DNA from: Saccharopolyspora elongata
Lineage (GTDB): Bacteria > Actinomycetota > Actinomycetes > Mycobacteriales > Pseudonocardiaceae
Assembly (NCBI RefSeq): GCF_004348985.1
Contig: NZ_SMKW01000006.1
Span: 124,001-188,000 of the forward strand
Reading direction: 5' to 3'
DNA: 64,000 nucleotides
The position numbers and the translations under genes were made by a program. This document shows, one piece after another, positions 28,001 through 35,338 of the stretch (position 1 is its first letter; each line of letters starts with the position of its first letter). Under the pieces are notes generated by a model. The model made no database searches, was not told the origin of the DNA, and worked only from the letters and a program-made list of their open reading frames with translations.

Positions 28001-28157
28001 GACCCTCGTAGAACACCCAGCGCGGACCGCCGGCGGACTGAGCGAGGCTGCGCTCGAACACCTCGCGGTCGCGCCACCACTCGATGATGCGCCGCTCCAT
28101 TGCGGGCAGTTCGATCGAGGGCTCGACCGGCCGAAACGGCGTTTCAGGCTGCTGCAT
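25020..28157 (-). CDS. ileS: Isoleucyl-tRNA synthetase, type 2 (eukaryote-like)
   Basis: 1045-residue class I aminoacyl-tRNA synthetase. The HIGH-like site is in PPTANGTPGTHHVEAR, the KMSKS site is DGRKMSKHLGN, and GWDCHGLPVELAVEKELG is typical of IleRS. Length and sequence match the type-2 form of mycobacteria and other actinomycetes, a form associated with low mupirocin sensitivity. The motif usually written YCPRCGT in relatives reads YCPRDET here, so one possible zinc ligand is absent. ATG 28157 is chosen because upstream frame sequence is not conserved. It is divergent from psuG. Confidence 0.96.
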   Translation of the reverse strand: MQQPETPFRPVEPSIELPAMERRIIEWWRDREVFERSLAQSAGGPRWVFYEGPPTANGTPGTHHVEARAFKDVFPRFKTMKGCSVPRRAGWDCHGLPVELAVEKELGISGKRDIERIGIAEFNARCRESVQRYVGEFEAVTRRMGYWIDLSEAYWTMSPGYVDSAWWALKQIFDAGLLVEDYRVAPYCPRDETTLSDHEVAQGYENVHDPSAYVRFPVDGPVAGHRNADLLIWTTTPWTLVSNTAVAVHPEVDYQVVRTVRGTFVVAAPLVEAVLGADGEVLATLRGTELAGLRYRRPFDLVDIPDAHRVVLAEYVSTEDGTGLVHQAPAFGADDLAVCRENDLPVVNPVGGDGRFAAEVPLVGGMFFKEADAVLVEDLQHRDLLFRYSTFEHPYPHCWRCHTPLMYYAQLAWYIRTTAIREALQRENERTNWFPPNVKHGRYGNWLDNNVDWALSRSRYWGTPLPLWRCPEGHVTAIGSRAELGGLTGQDFADLDPHRPYLDEIEFPCPACRRSAARVPEVVDAWFDSGSMPFAQLGYPHAPGSVAELARTYPAQYICEAIDQTRGWFYTLMAVGTLLFDRSAYENVVCLGHIMAEDGRKMSKHLGNVLEPLPLMEAHGADALRWFMLCTGSPWSARRVGHGPLQEIVRKVLMTYWNTASFFSRYASLVDWIPADADPPAGRPALDRWVLARVNRLADEVDARLEDYDTAGAGRALAEFVDDLSNWYVRRSRQRFWDGDRNALRTLYDCLDVLTRLLAPFVPFITEQVWQDVVRPGRPGAPESVHLATWPEPDPALVDDVLLSEVDVERRLAEAGRAARKSSGIKVRQPLGRALVSAALPAELLADLADELNVRHIEPLGGAGEVLDVSVKPNFRALGRRFGNRTQQAAAAVGAADPGELARELRATGRATIEVEGQAEPVTGDDVIISEVPRTGWVVESQREVTIALDTAITPELRRAGLAREAIRFVQDCRKRDGLDITDRIALRWRATGELREALQAHAGEIAAAVLAVEIGETPAPAGDFAEHSDAELGLSVWLRKADPE

Positions 28158-28226
28158 CCCTATATGCTCACACCTTCCCCGGCCGCGGACCGGGGGAAAG
28201 CTCCCGCGAGACGGCTGGAGGGTGCG

Positions 28227-29138
28227 ATGTCGCTGCCGGTGGTGTCCGACGAGGTCCGGCGGGCCGTCGCCGAGGGGCGGCCGGTCGTGGCGCTGGAATC
28301 GACGATCATCACCCACGGGCTGCCGCGCCCGGACAACGGCGAGGTGGCGCGGGCCGCCGAGCGGCAGATCCGCGAGGCCGGGGTGGTGCCCGCGACGATC
28401 GGCGTCGTCGACGGAGTCGCGACGGTCGGCCTGACCGGCGCGCAGCTCGACCGGCTGGCCGGCGACCGCGCAGCGGCTAAGGCGAGCGTTCGGGACCTGC
28501 CCGTCGCGGCGGCGAAGCGCCGCAACGCCGGGACCACCGTCGCGGCGACGTCGTTCCTGGCGCACCGCGCGGGTATCCGCGTGTTCGCCACCGGCGGGCT
28601 CGGCGGGGTGCACCACGGCGCGGCGACGAGCTTCGACGAGTCGGCCGACCTGGTGACCCTGGCCGCCACGCCGCTGGTCGTGGTCAGCGCCGGGGTGAAG
28701 TCCATTTTGGACGTCGCAGCAACGCTGGAACGGCTGGAGACGCTGAACATCCCGGTGCTCGGCTACCGGACGTCGCGCTTCCCGGGCTTCTACGTCGCCG
28801 ATTCCGGCCACGAGATCGAGTACTCGGCCGACACGCCGGAAGAGGTCGCGGCGGCGGTGGCGGCCAGGGATGAGCTGGGCCTGCGCTCGGCGGTCCTGGT
28901 GGCCAACCCGGTTCCGGCGGACGAGCAGCTCGACCCGGCCCTGCACGACCGGGCGCTGGCCGAGGCGTGGGAGGAAGCCCGGCGGCAGGGCGTCGGCGGC
29001 CACGACATCACGCCGTTCCTGCTCGACCGGATCCGCAGCGCCACCGGCGGGCGCAGCCTGGCGGTCAACATCGCGGTCTACCGGAACAACATCGAGCTGG
29101 CCACCGCGATCGCCACCGCCCTCGCCGAGGCCTCGTAG
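28227..29138 (+). CDS. psuG: Pseudouridine-5'-phosphate glycosidase
   Basis: 303-residue PsuG, which splits pseudouridine 5'-phosphate into uracil and ribose 5-phosphate. Diagnostic stretches are VALESTIITHGLPRPDN, GGTTVAAT-type AGTTVAATSFLAHRAGI, FATGGLGGVHHGA and VSAGVKSILD. GGAGGG precedes ATG 28227. No pseudouridine kinase (psuK) is adjacent, which is common in actinomycetes. Only 69 bases separate it from the divergent ileS. Confidence 0.94.
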   Translation: MSLPVVSDEVRRAVAEGRPVVALESTIITHGLPRPDNGEVARAAERQIREAGVVPATIGVVDGVATVGLTGAQLDRLAGDRAAAKASVRDLPVAAAKRRNAGTTVAATSFLAHRAGIRVFATGGLGGVHHGAATSFDESADLVTLAATPLVVVSAGVKSILDVAATLERLETLNIPVLGYRTSRFPGFYVADSGHEIEYSADTPEEVAAAVAARDELGLRSAVLVANPVPADEQLDPALHDRALAEAWEEARRQGVGGHDITPFLLDRIRSATGGRSLAVNIAVYRNNIELATAIATALAEAS

Positions 29139-29145
29139 GGGAGGC

Positions 29146-29167
29146 GGCGGTTTCGCGCGAAACCGCC
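29146..29167. repeat. AT-core hairpin after psuG
   Basis: A perfect 22-base palindrome, GGCGGTTTCGC followed by its complement, 8 bases after the psuG stop. It belongs to the TTTC-N4-GAAA hairpin family and may act as a terminator. Confidence 0.8.
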
Positions 29168-29368
29168 ATCCCGCTCCCGCGCCGCCTGCCGCGGGCCGGG
29201 TGCCCTCGGCGGGCGGGATGTTCCGGAGTCCGAAAGTGCTCGCAGGCCCGCCGGAGCAGCGCAGTTGGGTCGCTTGGACGAGCTGCGCGGTCCCGGCTCG
29301 CCCGCTGTACTGTTCAGTAGGTCGTGCGGGGGTCAGCGCGGCGGCAACGGAGCAGGAGGAAACTCGGC

Positions 29369-30157
29369 GTGAAGGCGGAATCGGCCACCGCTGAACAGGC
29401 GGGCAGTGGGCAGAACGTGGTCAAGTCCGCCGACCGCGCGCTGGTGATCCTGGAGCTGCTCTCCCGCGGCCGGCACCGGCTCAGCGACATCGCCGAAATC
29501 CTCAAGCTGCCGCTGTCCAGCGTGCACGGCCTGCTCGGCACCCTGGTGCACCGCGGCTTCGCCGAGTTCGACCAGACCACCCGCACCTACGGGCTCGGGT
29601 TGAAGGCGTGGACCGTCGGCCAGGGCTACACCGGGCACCGCGACATCGTCGGCCTGGCGCTGCCACTGATGGAGCAGCTCGCGCAGCAGACGGGCGAGAC
29701 GGTGCAGCTGTCCCGGCTGGACGGCACCGAGAACGTCTACATCGCCATCGCCGAGTCACCGCAGCCGATGAAGCTGGTGTCCGCGGTCGGCATGCGGCTG
29801 CCCGCGCACGCCGTCGGGCTGGGGAAGGCGTTGCTGGCCGGGCTGCCGGGCGACGAGCTGGAGCGCCGGTACCGCGGCGTGCAGCTGGAGCGCTTCACGG
29901 AGAACACCGTCACCGAGCCGGCCGAGCTGCTGGCCGAGGTGGAGCAGGCCCGCGTCCGCGGTTACGCCGTCGACGACGAGGAGTACATCATCGGCTGCCG
30001 CTGCGTCGCGATGCCGATCCACGACCACTCCGGCGCGGTGGTGGCGGCCATGTCGGTCTCCGCGCCGACGCCGCGCTGCGGGCCGGACTGGACCGACGAG
30101 ACCCGCGCCCCGCTGTCCACTGTGGTCTCCTCCGTGGAGCAGCAGCTCCGCCGCTGA
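29369..30157 (+). CDS. IclR-family transcriptional regulator
   Basis: 262-residue IclR regulator. The winged HTH is ADRALVILELLSRGRHRLSDIAEILKLPLSSVHGLLGTL, and the C-terminal effector domain has GETVQLSRLDG, RLPAHAVGLGKALLA and GYAVDDEEYIIGCRCVAMPI. The GTG at 29369 follows AGGAGGA. It has no obvious structural partner: psuG lies upstream on the same strand and a dioxygenase faces it. Confidence 0.92.
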   Translation: MKAESATAEQAGSGQNVVKSADRALVILELLSRGRHRLSDIAEILKLPLSSVHGLLGTLVHRGFAEFDQTTRTYGLGLKAWTVGQGYTGHRDIVGLALPLMEQLAQQTGETVQLSRLDGTENVYIAIAESPQPMKLVSAVGMRLPAHAVGLGKALLAGLPGDELERRYRGVQLERFTENTVTEPAELLAEVEQARVRGYAVDDEEYIIGCRCVAMPIHDHSGAVVAAMSVSAPTPRCGPDWTDETRAPLSTVVSSVEQQLRR

Positions 30158-30194
30158 TCAGGCTTCGCGAGCCGGCATCTCCGAGGCTCCGGAA

Positions 30195-30264
30195 GGATGG
30201 CGTTTTCGCGCGAAAACGCCATCCGGCACGCGTGGGGAGCGGCGATTTCGCGCGAAATCGCCGC
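30195..30264. repeat. Two adjacent AT-core hairpins between convergent genes
   Basis: A perfect 30-base palindrome at 30195-30224 (left arm GGATGGCGTTTTCGC) and a perfect 26-base palindrome at 30239-30264 (left arm GCGGCGATTTCGC). Both belong to the TTTC-N4-GAAA family. The second abuts the dioxygenase stop codon at 30266. Confidence 0.88.
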
Positions 30265-30265
30265 C

Positions 30266-31048
30266 TCACGAGCCGAACTGGACGGAGCGCTTGGCCAGGC
30301 CCCACCAGAAGCCGTCGATGGCGATCTTCTGCCGGTCGAGGTCCGAGCCGGCGGCGCCCAGCGTGACGAACAGCGGGGCGAAGTGCTCCGTGCGCGGGTG
30401 CGCCAGGCGGCCCGCCGGGGCCTTGCGCTCGAAGTCGAGCAGCGCGTCGACGTCGCGGGCCTCCAGTGCCCGCTTGCCCCAGTCGTCGAACTCCGTCGAC
30501 CAGCTCGGGGTGGTCTCGGCGCGCAGCGCCGCGAGGTTGTGGGTGAAGAAGCCGCTGCCCACGATGAGCACGCCTTCGTCGCGCAGCGGCTCGAGCGCCT
30601 GGCCGATGCGCATCAGGCGCTCCGGCTCCAGCGTCGGCATGGAGATCTGCAGCACCGGCACGTCGGCGTCGGGGTACATCTCCTTCAGCGGCACGTAGGC
30701 GCCGTGGTCGAGCCCGCGCTCCGGGAAGTCCTGCACCGGGGTGTCCGGGCCGCGCAGCAGTGAGCGCACCCGCGCGGCGAGTTCCGGGGCGCCGGGCGCG
30801 GCGTATTGGACCGAGTAGTAGTGCTCGGGGAAGCCCCAGAAGTCGTACACCAGCGGCACGGTCGTCGTGGCGCCGATCGCCAGCGGGGCCTCCTCCCAGT
30901 GCGCCGAGATGATCAGGATGGCCTTCGGCTTCGGCAGATCGCGCGACCAGGCGGCGAGCTGCCCGGGCCACTGCGGGTCGTCGGCCAGCGGCGGGGCGCC
31001 GTGGCTGAGGTAGAGGGCGGGCATCCGGCCCGTCGCCGGAGCGGTCAT
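30266..31048 (-). CDS. Extradiol ring-cleavage dioxygenase, LigB/DODA type
   Basis: 260-residue class III extradiol dioxygenase-like protein. It has ALYLSHGAPPL with a metal-ligand His, LIISAHWEE, GLDHGAYVPL and VGSGFFTHNL, the conserved His set of the DODA/YgiD group. Relatives open DOPA or other catechols; the substrate here is not known. It shares a promoter region with the divergent marR gene, which carries two identical operator dyads. Confidence 0.88.
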   Translation of the reverse strand: MTAPATGRMPALYLSHGAPPLADDPQWPGQLAAWSRDLPKPKAILIISAHWEEAPLAIGATTTVPLVYDFWGFPEHYYSVQYAAPGAPELAARVRSLLRGPDTPVQDFPERGLDHGAYVPLKEMYPDADVPVLQISMPTLEPERLMRIGQALEPLRDEGVLIVGSGFFTHNLAALRAETTPSWSTEFDDWGKRALEARDVDALLDFERKAPAGRLAHPRTEHFAPLFVTLGAAGSDLDRQKIAIDGFWWGLAKRSVQFGS

Positions 31049-31061
31049 GGCGAGCCTCCTC

Positions 31062-31111
31062 GTTCGAATTTGAACTACACCCCGAACATACGCTGTTGTT
31101 CGAATTTGAAC
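31062..31111. promoter_or_regulatory. Two identical MarR-type operators
   Basis: GTTCGAATTTGAAC occurs at 31062-31075 and 31098-31111, centres 36 bases apart, exactly between the divergent dioxygenase and marR starts. Each copy is a dyad with TTC/GAA arms. Binding by the adjacent MarR protein is a strong inference. Confidence 0.85.
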
Positions 31112-31128
31112 AAGCTAGGCTGGTGGGC

Positions 31129-31590
31129 ATGACGGAACCGCGCTGGCTGGATGCCGAGGAGATGGCCGCCTGGAACGCCTTCCTGGAGGCGAGCAACCTG
31201 GTCGCCCGGCGGGTCGAGCAGCAGCTGCGCGAGCAGGCCGGGCTGTCGCACCCGCAGTACGAGATCCTGGTCCGGCTCGCCGCCGAGCCCGACGGCGAGA
31301 TGCGCATGACCGAGCTCGCCCAGCGGGTGGTGACGTCGAAGAGCGGCCTGACGTACCAGGTCACACAGCTGGAGAAGGCGGATCTGGTGCGCCGCCGGAC
31401 CTGTGACACCGACGACCGCGGCGTCATCGCCGGGCTCACCGACGCCGGCCGGGAGAAGCTGAGCGAGGCCGCGCCCGGCCACGTCGAGCTGGTCCGGGCG
31501 AACCTCATCGATGTGCTCAGCCGCGACCAGCTGCGCGCCATCGCGACCGGGCTGGGCGCGGTGACCCGCGCGCTCCGCGAGCGGCCTTGA
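31129..31590 (+). CDS. MarR-family regulator of the divergent dioxygenase
   Basis: 153-residue MarR protein with the winged helix MRMTELAQRVVTSKSGLTYQVTQLEKADLVRRRTCDTDDRGVIAGLTDAGRE. ATG 31129 is taken as the start; an ATG at 31096 would place coding sequence over the second operator. It probably represses itself and the dioxygenase through the two GTTCGAATTTGAAC sites. The ligand is likely a phenolic compound, by family habit only. Confidence 0.92.
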   Translation: MTEPRWLDAEEMAAWNAFLEASNLVARRVEQQLREQAGLSHPQYEILVRLAAEPDGEMRMTELAQRVVTSKSGLTYQVTQLEKADLVRRRTCDTDDRGVIAGLTDAGREKLSEAAPGHVELVRANLIDVLSRDQLRAIATGLGAVTRALRERP

Positions 31591-31828
31591 CGGAGCGCTC
31601 GCGTCCCTGATCAAATTTTCAGGACACCGAAGTCTCTTCTGGTATGTGAAGACGCATGCCTGCCCGTGGGGTATTGCCTTCTGGACCGGTTCCGTGGAAA
31701 GTCTGAGGGCTGCCGTGCCGATGGGCTCGGGGCGCCCTGCGCCCCACCCGGCCGCCCGGACGCTGCGGCAGGACCGAAGGAAGTTGCGTGGCACAGCACG
31801 ACCGCCACGCGCATTTCGAAGGAGAGAG

Positions 31829-32692
31829 ATGAAGTTTCTGAGGTTGGGTCCGGTGGGGGCCGAGCGCCCGCACGTGGCGGACGACCAGGGCCGGGTGTTC
31901 GAATTGAGCCCGATCACCGACGACATCGACGGGGACTTCCTGGCCGGCGACGGCATCCAGCGGGCCCGCGCGGCGTTGGCCGCCGGCGAACTCCCGGCGG
32001 TCGACGACCCCGGTGACGGCACCGGCCTGCGGGTCGGCGCGCCGATCGCGCGGCCGATGGCGGTGCTGTGCATCGGCCAGAACTACGCCGCGCACGCCGC
32101 CGAGTCCGGCTCGGCCCCGCCGGAGGTGCCGATCCTGTTCTTCAAGCACCCGAACACGGTCGTCGGGCCGTACGACGAGGTGCTGATCCCGCGCGGCGCC
32201 GAGCAGACCGACTGGGAGGTGGAGCTGGGCATCGTGATCGGCCGCCGGGCCCGCTACCTGGACAGCGCTGAGGAGGCGCTCGCCAGCATCGCCGGGTTCG
32301 TGGTGTCCAACGACGTGTCCGAGCGGGCGTTCCAGAAGGACCACTCCGGCGGGCAGTGGTCCAAGGGCAAGTGCTGCGAGACCTTCAACCCGGTCGGCCC
32401 GTGGCTGGTCCCGGCCGACGAGATCGCCGATCCGCAGGCGCTGCGGCTGCGGACGTTCGTCAACGGCGAGGCGCGGCAGGACTCCAGCACGTCGGACATG
32501 ATCTTCGGCGTGGCGGAGATCATCCGGCACCTCTCGCAGTACCTGACGCTGGAGCCGGGCGACCTGGTCAACACCGGCACGCCGGAAGGCGTGGCGCTGT
32601 CCGGGAAGTTCCCGTACCTGGCCGCGGGCGACGTGATGGAGCTGGAGATCGAGGGTCTCGGCCGCCAGCGCCAGCAGCTCAAGTCGGCCTGA
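31829..32692 (+). CDS. Fumarylacetoacetate hydrolase family protein
   Basis: 287-residue FAH-family enzyme. Metal-binding and catalytic blocks are visible: CIGQNYAAHAAE, DWEVELGIVIGRRARY (Glu ligands), GFVVSNDVSERAFQ and LVNTGTPEGVALS. Such enzymes hydrolyse or decarboxylate beta-keto acids from aromatic breakdown; specificity is unknown. ATG 31829 follows GAAGGAGAGAG. A long perfect hairpin follows at 32779-32828. Confidence 0.93.
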   Translation: MKFLRLGPVGAERPHVADDQGRVFELSPITDDIDGDFLAGDGIQRARAALAAGELPAVDDPGDGTGLRVGAPIARPMAVLCIGQNYAAHAAESGSAPPEVPILFFKHPNTVVGPYDEVLIPRGAEQTDWEVELGIVIGRRARYLDSAEEALASIAGFVVSNDVSERAFQKDHSGGQWSKGKCCETFNPVGPWLVPADEIADPQALRLRTFVNGEARQDSSTSDMIFGVAEIIRHLSQYLTLEPGDLVNTGTPEGVALSGKFPYLAAGDVMELEIEGLGRQRQQLKSA

Positions 32693-32695
32693 GGG

Positions 32696-32722
32696 CCTGT
32701 TTCCAGGCTCGTTCTGCGTGGC
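32696..32722. repeat. 27-base repeat shared with 52664-52690
   Basis: The sequence beginning CCTGTTTCCAGGCTCG recurs in inverted orientation at 52664-52690 with one mismatch. Its first 12 bases form a small dyad, CCTG-TTTC-CAGG. Confidence 0.7.
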
Positions 32723-32778
32723 TGCTCCGCTTCAAAGGCAAGATCGATTCCAACTGCGCTAACGGGTTCTGACACGAG

Positions 32779-32828
32779 AAAGACGGCGACCCGGCACCGA
32801 ACCCCCTCGGTGCCGGGTCGCCGTCTTT
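32779..32828. terminator. 22-base perfect-stem bidirectional terminator
   Basis: The arm 32779-32800 (beginning AAAGACGGCGACCC) pairs perfectly with 32807-32828 around a 6-base loop. The A and T runs at the two ends suit termination in both directions between the convergent FAH and membrane-protein genes. Confidence 0.9.
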
Positions 32829-32877
32829 CGTGGAATTCCGCTGCGCCGACCCCCAGTGCGACGCTGCTGATTCCAGA

Positions 32878-33468
32878 TCAGGCCGCCAGCTTGCGCGCCT
32901 TCGCGTAGCGGTTGTTGGCCGGCAGCCAGCACAGCACGACCGCGATCACCGCGGTCGCCAGGCCGATGTAGCCCGTGGCGTTCAGCAGCGCCGGGCCGCC
33001 GTCGTCGAACGCCGCCGCCAGGCCGCCGATCAGCGACAGGATCGCGAAGATGGTGACCAGCACGCGCGACCAGGTCGAACCCTTGATCGCGAACAGGGTG
33101 AACAGCAGCAGCGGCGCGGCGAAGACGATCAGCAGGAACGCCTTGAAGATCAGCCCGGCGTGCGCGAGCGAGACCACCGAGTCCCACTGGTCAACGGACT
33201 TGGCGAGATCGATGGCTTCCTGGGGGTTGTCGGTGCCCATGGTCTCCATGACCACGTCCAGGTCGAGGAGCGAGGGGTTGGCGAGGGCGACGTCGGTCGC
33301 GTAGGCGTCGGCGACGTCGCGGCCGCCTGCGAACAGGTAGATCGCGCCGATCAGGCCGGATAACGCCGAGATTCCGGAGATGACCACCAGCGCCAGCAGC
33401 GTGGCGGGCTTCTTCAACGCGGTCTGGACGGGGCCGCCCGCCGGGGGAGCGGTCTGGGAGTACGTCAC
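32878..33468 (-). CDS. Four-segment integral membrane protein
   Basis: 196-residue membrane protein with hydrophobic segments near residues 25-45, 95-115, 125-145 and 160-180. I do not recognise a named family. The GTG at 33468 is chosen because GGAGAAAC precedes it; a longer open frame upstream is not protein-like. The loop DVVMETMGTDNPQEAIDLAKSVDQW lies between the first two segments. Confidence 0.75.
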   Translation of the reverse strand: MTYSQTAPPAGGPVQTALKKPATLLALVVISGISALSGLIGAIYLFAGGRDVADAYATDVALANPSLLDLDVVMETMGTDNPQEAIDLAKSVDQWDSVVSLAHAGLIFKAFLLIVFAAPLLLFTLFAIKGSTWSRVLVTIFAILSLIGGLAAAFDDGGPALLNATGYIGLATAVIAVVLCWLPANNRYAKARKLAA

Positions 33469-34009
33469 GGCTGTTTCTCCTTGCCAGGGTTCATGAAAGG
33501 GGGGTCGGTGGGGGGGCCGCGGGGCGCGATCACCTCGGCCGGCGGCTGCGGTGCCGCCGGGTGGTCGTGACCCGTTTCCGGGCGGAGCATCCGTCTGGGG
33601 AGCCGGTAGCCGTGTCGACCACCGCGCGTCGCTCCCGCTGTCCGACGCGATTCCGCGCAGCGCGAGCCCACGCGCTGCTGAAACGAGCCTCGTCCGACGC
33701 CGCGCCCGGACAGGGCGCAGCGGTGGTGATGCGCATGGTGCTTCGCGAATCCTCTCCAAGCGGGTTGCGGTGCTCACGCCACCGCAGGGCCCGCGTCCGT
33801 GCGAATTGCCCCGAGCTGACCGGTCGGTGCGAACCGAACCGGGCGGTCGTCGAAGGACCGCTGTTGGGGCGAGGCAGATCATTACACCGCGCCGCAACGG
33901 ATTCCAGCACTTTCCGGAAAAATTCCGCAGATCATTAGTTCTGGCACGCAGATCAGTTCGGCGCACTACACTCCGGCGCGGGAAAGGGATAGAGAGAGGG
34001 ACGCATGCC
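33469..34009. other. 541-base divergent intergenic region
   Basis: No convincing gene. Close to the LysR-like start, CGCAGATCA is repeated at 33926-33934 and 33947-33955, a period of 21 bases or two helical turns. A TTTCCGGAAA palindrome is at 33911-33920. These suit regulation of the downstream gene. Confidence 0.6.
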
Positions 34010-35083
34010 GTGCCGTTAGCCGGAACCGCCAGCCTGCCCGCGACCGACCTGCGCAGCCGCCTGCTGCAATCACCGTCCGCTTTGCTGGACACCACAATGG
34101 ACCAGATGCGGACGCTGGTCCTGGTGCACGAGTTGGGAACGGCGCTGGCAGCAGCGCGTTCGCTCGGGCGCGAGCAGTCCAGCGTGCAGAAGCAGCTGGA
34201 CACCTTGAACCGGAACTTCACGCAGCTGTGCGGAGAACCGCTCGTCGTCAAGCAGGGGCGCGGGAAGAAGGTGCTGTTCACCGCCTCCGGCGAAGCGTTC
34301 GTGGAGATCGCGCGGGACACCTTGGGCGATTGGCTCGACGGGGTCCGCGAAACGCGACGACTTCGTGGCGAAACGGTTACTGTCGGCACCACTCGCTTCA
34401 CTCTCGGTTTCCTTGCCAATGCGGGTGAACACGTCGCCGAGGAATTCCAGGATCGTGGAATCGATTTGCGCGTCACGCACTTGCGGACCCGCGAGTTGTT
34501 GGATGCGTTGCGGACGAAGCAGGCGGACCTCGTCTGCGGCAGCGCGCTGGTGTCCGAGGACGACGCCGTGCTGGCCGAATTCGACGTGATGGAGTGGCGG
34601 CGCAGCGGGCTGAGCCTGGTCACCAACTTATCCGGAGAACAGTTGCCGAACCGCGCGTTGCGCGCGAGTGAACTCCACGCGGTGCCGCTGGTGGTTCCGG
34701 CGAGCGGGCTGATCTCCGGGTTCCTGCACGGGTGGTTCGGCACCGACTTCCGGGACAAGCTCGACATCGCCGCCGAGATCGACGACGTCCGCTACGGGTT
34801 CGACCTGCTGCGCTCGGAACTGTTGCACGGCTGCATGATCGTGACGCAGGGCGTGGGCGAGGCGGCCGGTGACGGGCGGCTGCCCGAAGGTCAGGGCCTG
34901 CGCACCATCGAGCTGATCAACGACGTCGGCCCGAAGATGCAGGTGCTGGTGGGCGCCTTCACGCGCCGCGGGGAGCGGCAGGGCTACTACGCCGAGCACC
35001 CGCTGAACCTGCTGTGGACGGCCCTGGAGCTGGAGAACGCCAAGTGGAAGAGCGGCGAGGTCGCCACCGCCAAGGCATCCTGA
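34010..35083 (+). CDS. LysR-like transcriptional regulator
   Basis: 357-residue regulator. An N-terminal LysR-type HTH (TLVLVHELGTALAAARSLGREQSSVQKQLDTLNRNF) is followed by a substrate-binding-like domain that begins TVTVGTTRFTLGFLANAG. It resembles a set of actinomycete proteins that I know only as uncharacterised LysR-family regulators. The GTG at 34010 follows AGAGAGGG; an ATG lies at residue 30. No structural gene is clearly paired with it. Confidence 0.8.
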   Translation: MPLAGTASLPATDLRSRLLQSPSALLDTTMDQMRTLVLVHELGTALAAARSLGREQSSVQKQLDTLNRNFTQLCGEPLVVKQGRGKKVLFTASGEAFVEIARDTLGDWLDGVRETRRLRGETVTVGTTRFTLGFLANAGEHVAEEFQDRGIDLRVTHLRTRELLDALRTKQADLVCGSALVSEDDAVLAEFDVMEWRRSGLSLVTNLSGEQLPNRALRASELHAVPLVVPASGLISGFLHGWFGTDFRDKLDIAAEIDDVRYGFDLLRSELLHGCMIVTQGVGEAAGDGRLPEGQGLRTIELINDVGPKMQVLVGAFTRRGERQGYYAEHPLNLLWTALELENAKWKSGEVATAKAS

Positions 35084-35084
35084 C

Positions 35085-35162
35085 GCAATTTCAATGGAAA
35101 TCAGAGGTCCGATTTCCATTGAAATTGCGGGAGTTGTCCACAGGTCGGGGGAGTTGTCCACA
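35085..35162. repeat. Composite element: paired AT-rich hairpins plus two DnaA boxes
   Basis: GCAATTTCAATGGAAAT (35085-35101) is the complement of ATTTCCATTGAAATTGC (35112-35128), so each arm can fold alone or both can pair as a 17-base stem. TTGTCCACA follows at 35134-35142 and 35154-35162. The arrangement repeats that at 1238-1282, begins one base after the LysR-like stop and is within a 255-base gap. Confidence 0.85.
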
Positions 35163-35338
35163 GGGTCCTGCGGTCGGTTCCGGTCGGTGCTGGTCGGTGC
35201 CGGGTGTCACCGGTTGTCGTTGGTGCTCCCGGGGTTTCGTGCTGGGCCGTTCGGGTCGAGCGAACGTGAAAGGCTTTCGGTTTTGCTTCGGGGTGGCTAG
35301 CGTCCGGACTCGGCGATGACCGACCGAGAGGACCTGGC

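Noticed and set aside
28157-28226. T-box riboswitch upstream of ileS
   Set aside because: Only 69 bases separate ileS from the divergent psuG. A CCCCGG-N7-CCGGGG hairpin is present near the start codon, but the conserved T-box antiterminator bulge is not seen.
25074-29138. A very long open frame on the plus strand opposite ileS
   Set aside because: High GC makes antisense frames stay open. The residues are Arg/Gly/Pro/His/Val-rich with no domains until the real psuG sequence begins at 28227.
33561-33938. A 125-codon ORF in the gap before the LysR-like gene
   Set aside because: Arg/Ala/Ser-rich composition, no ribosome binding site and no recognisable pattern.
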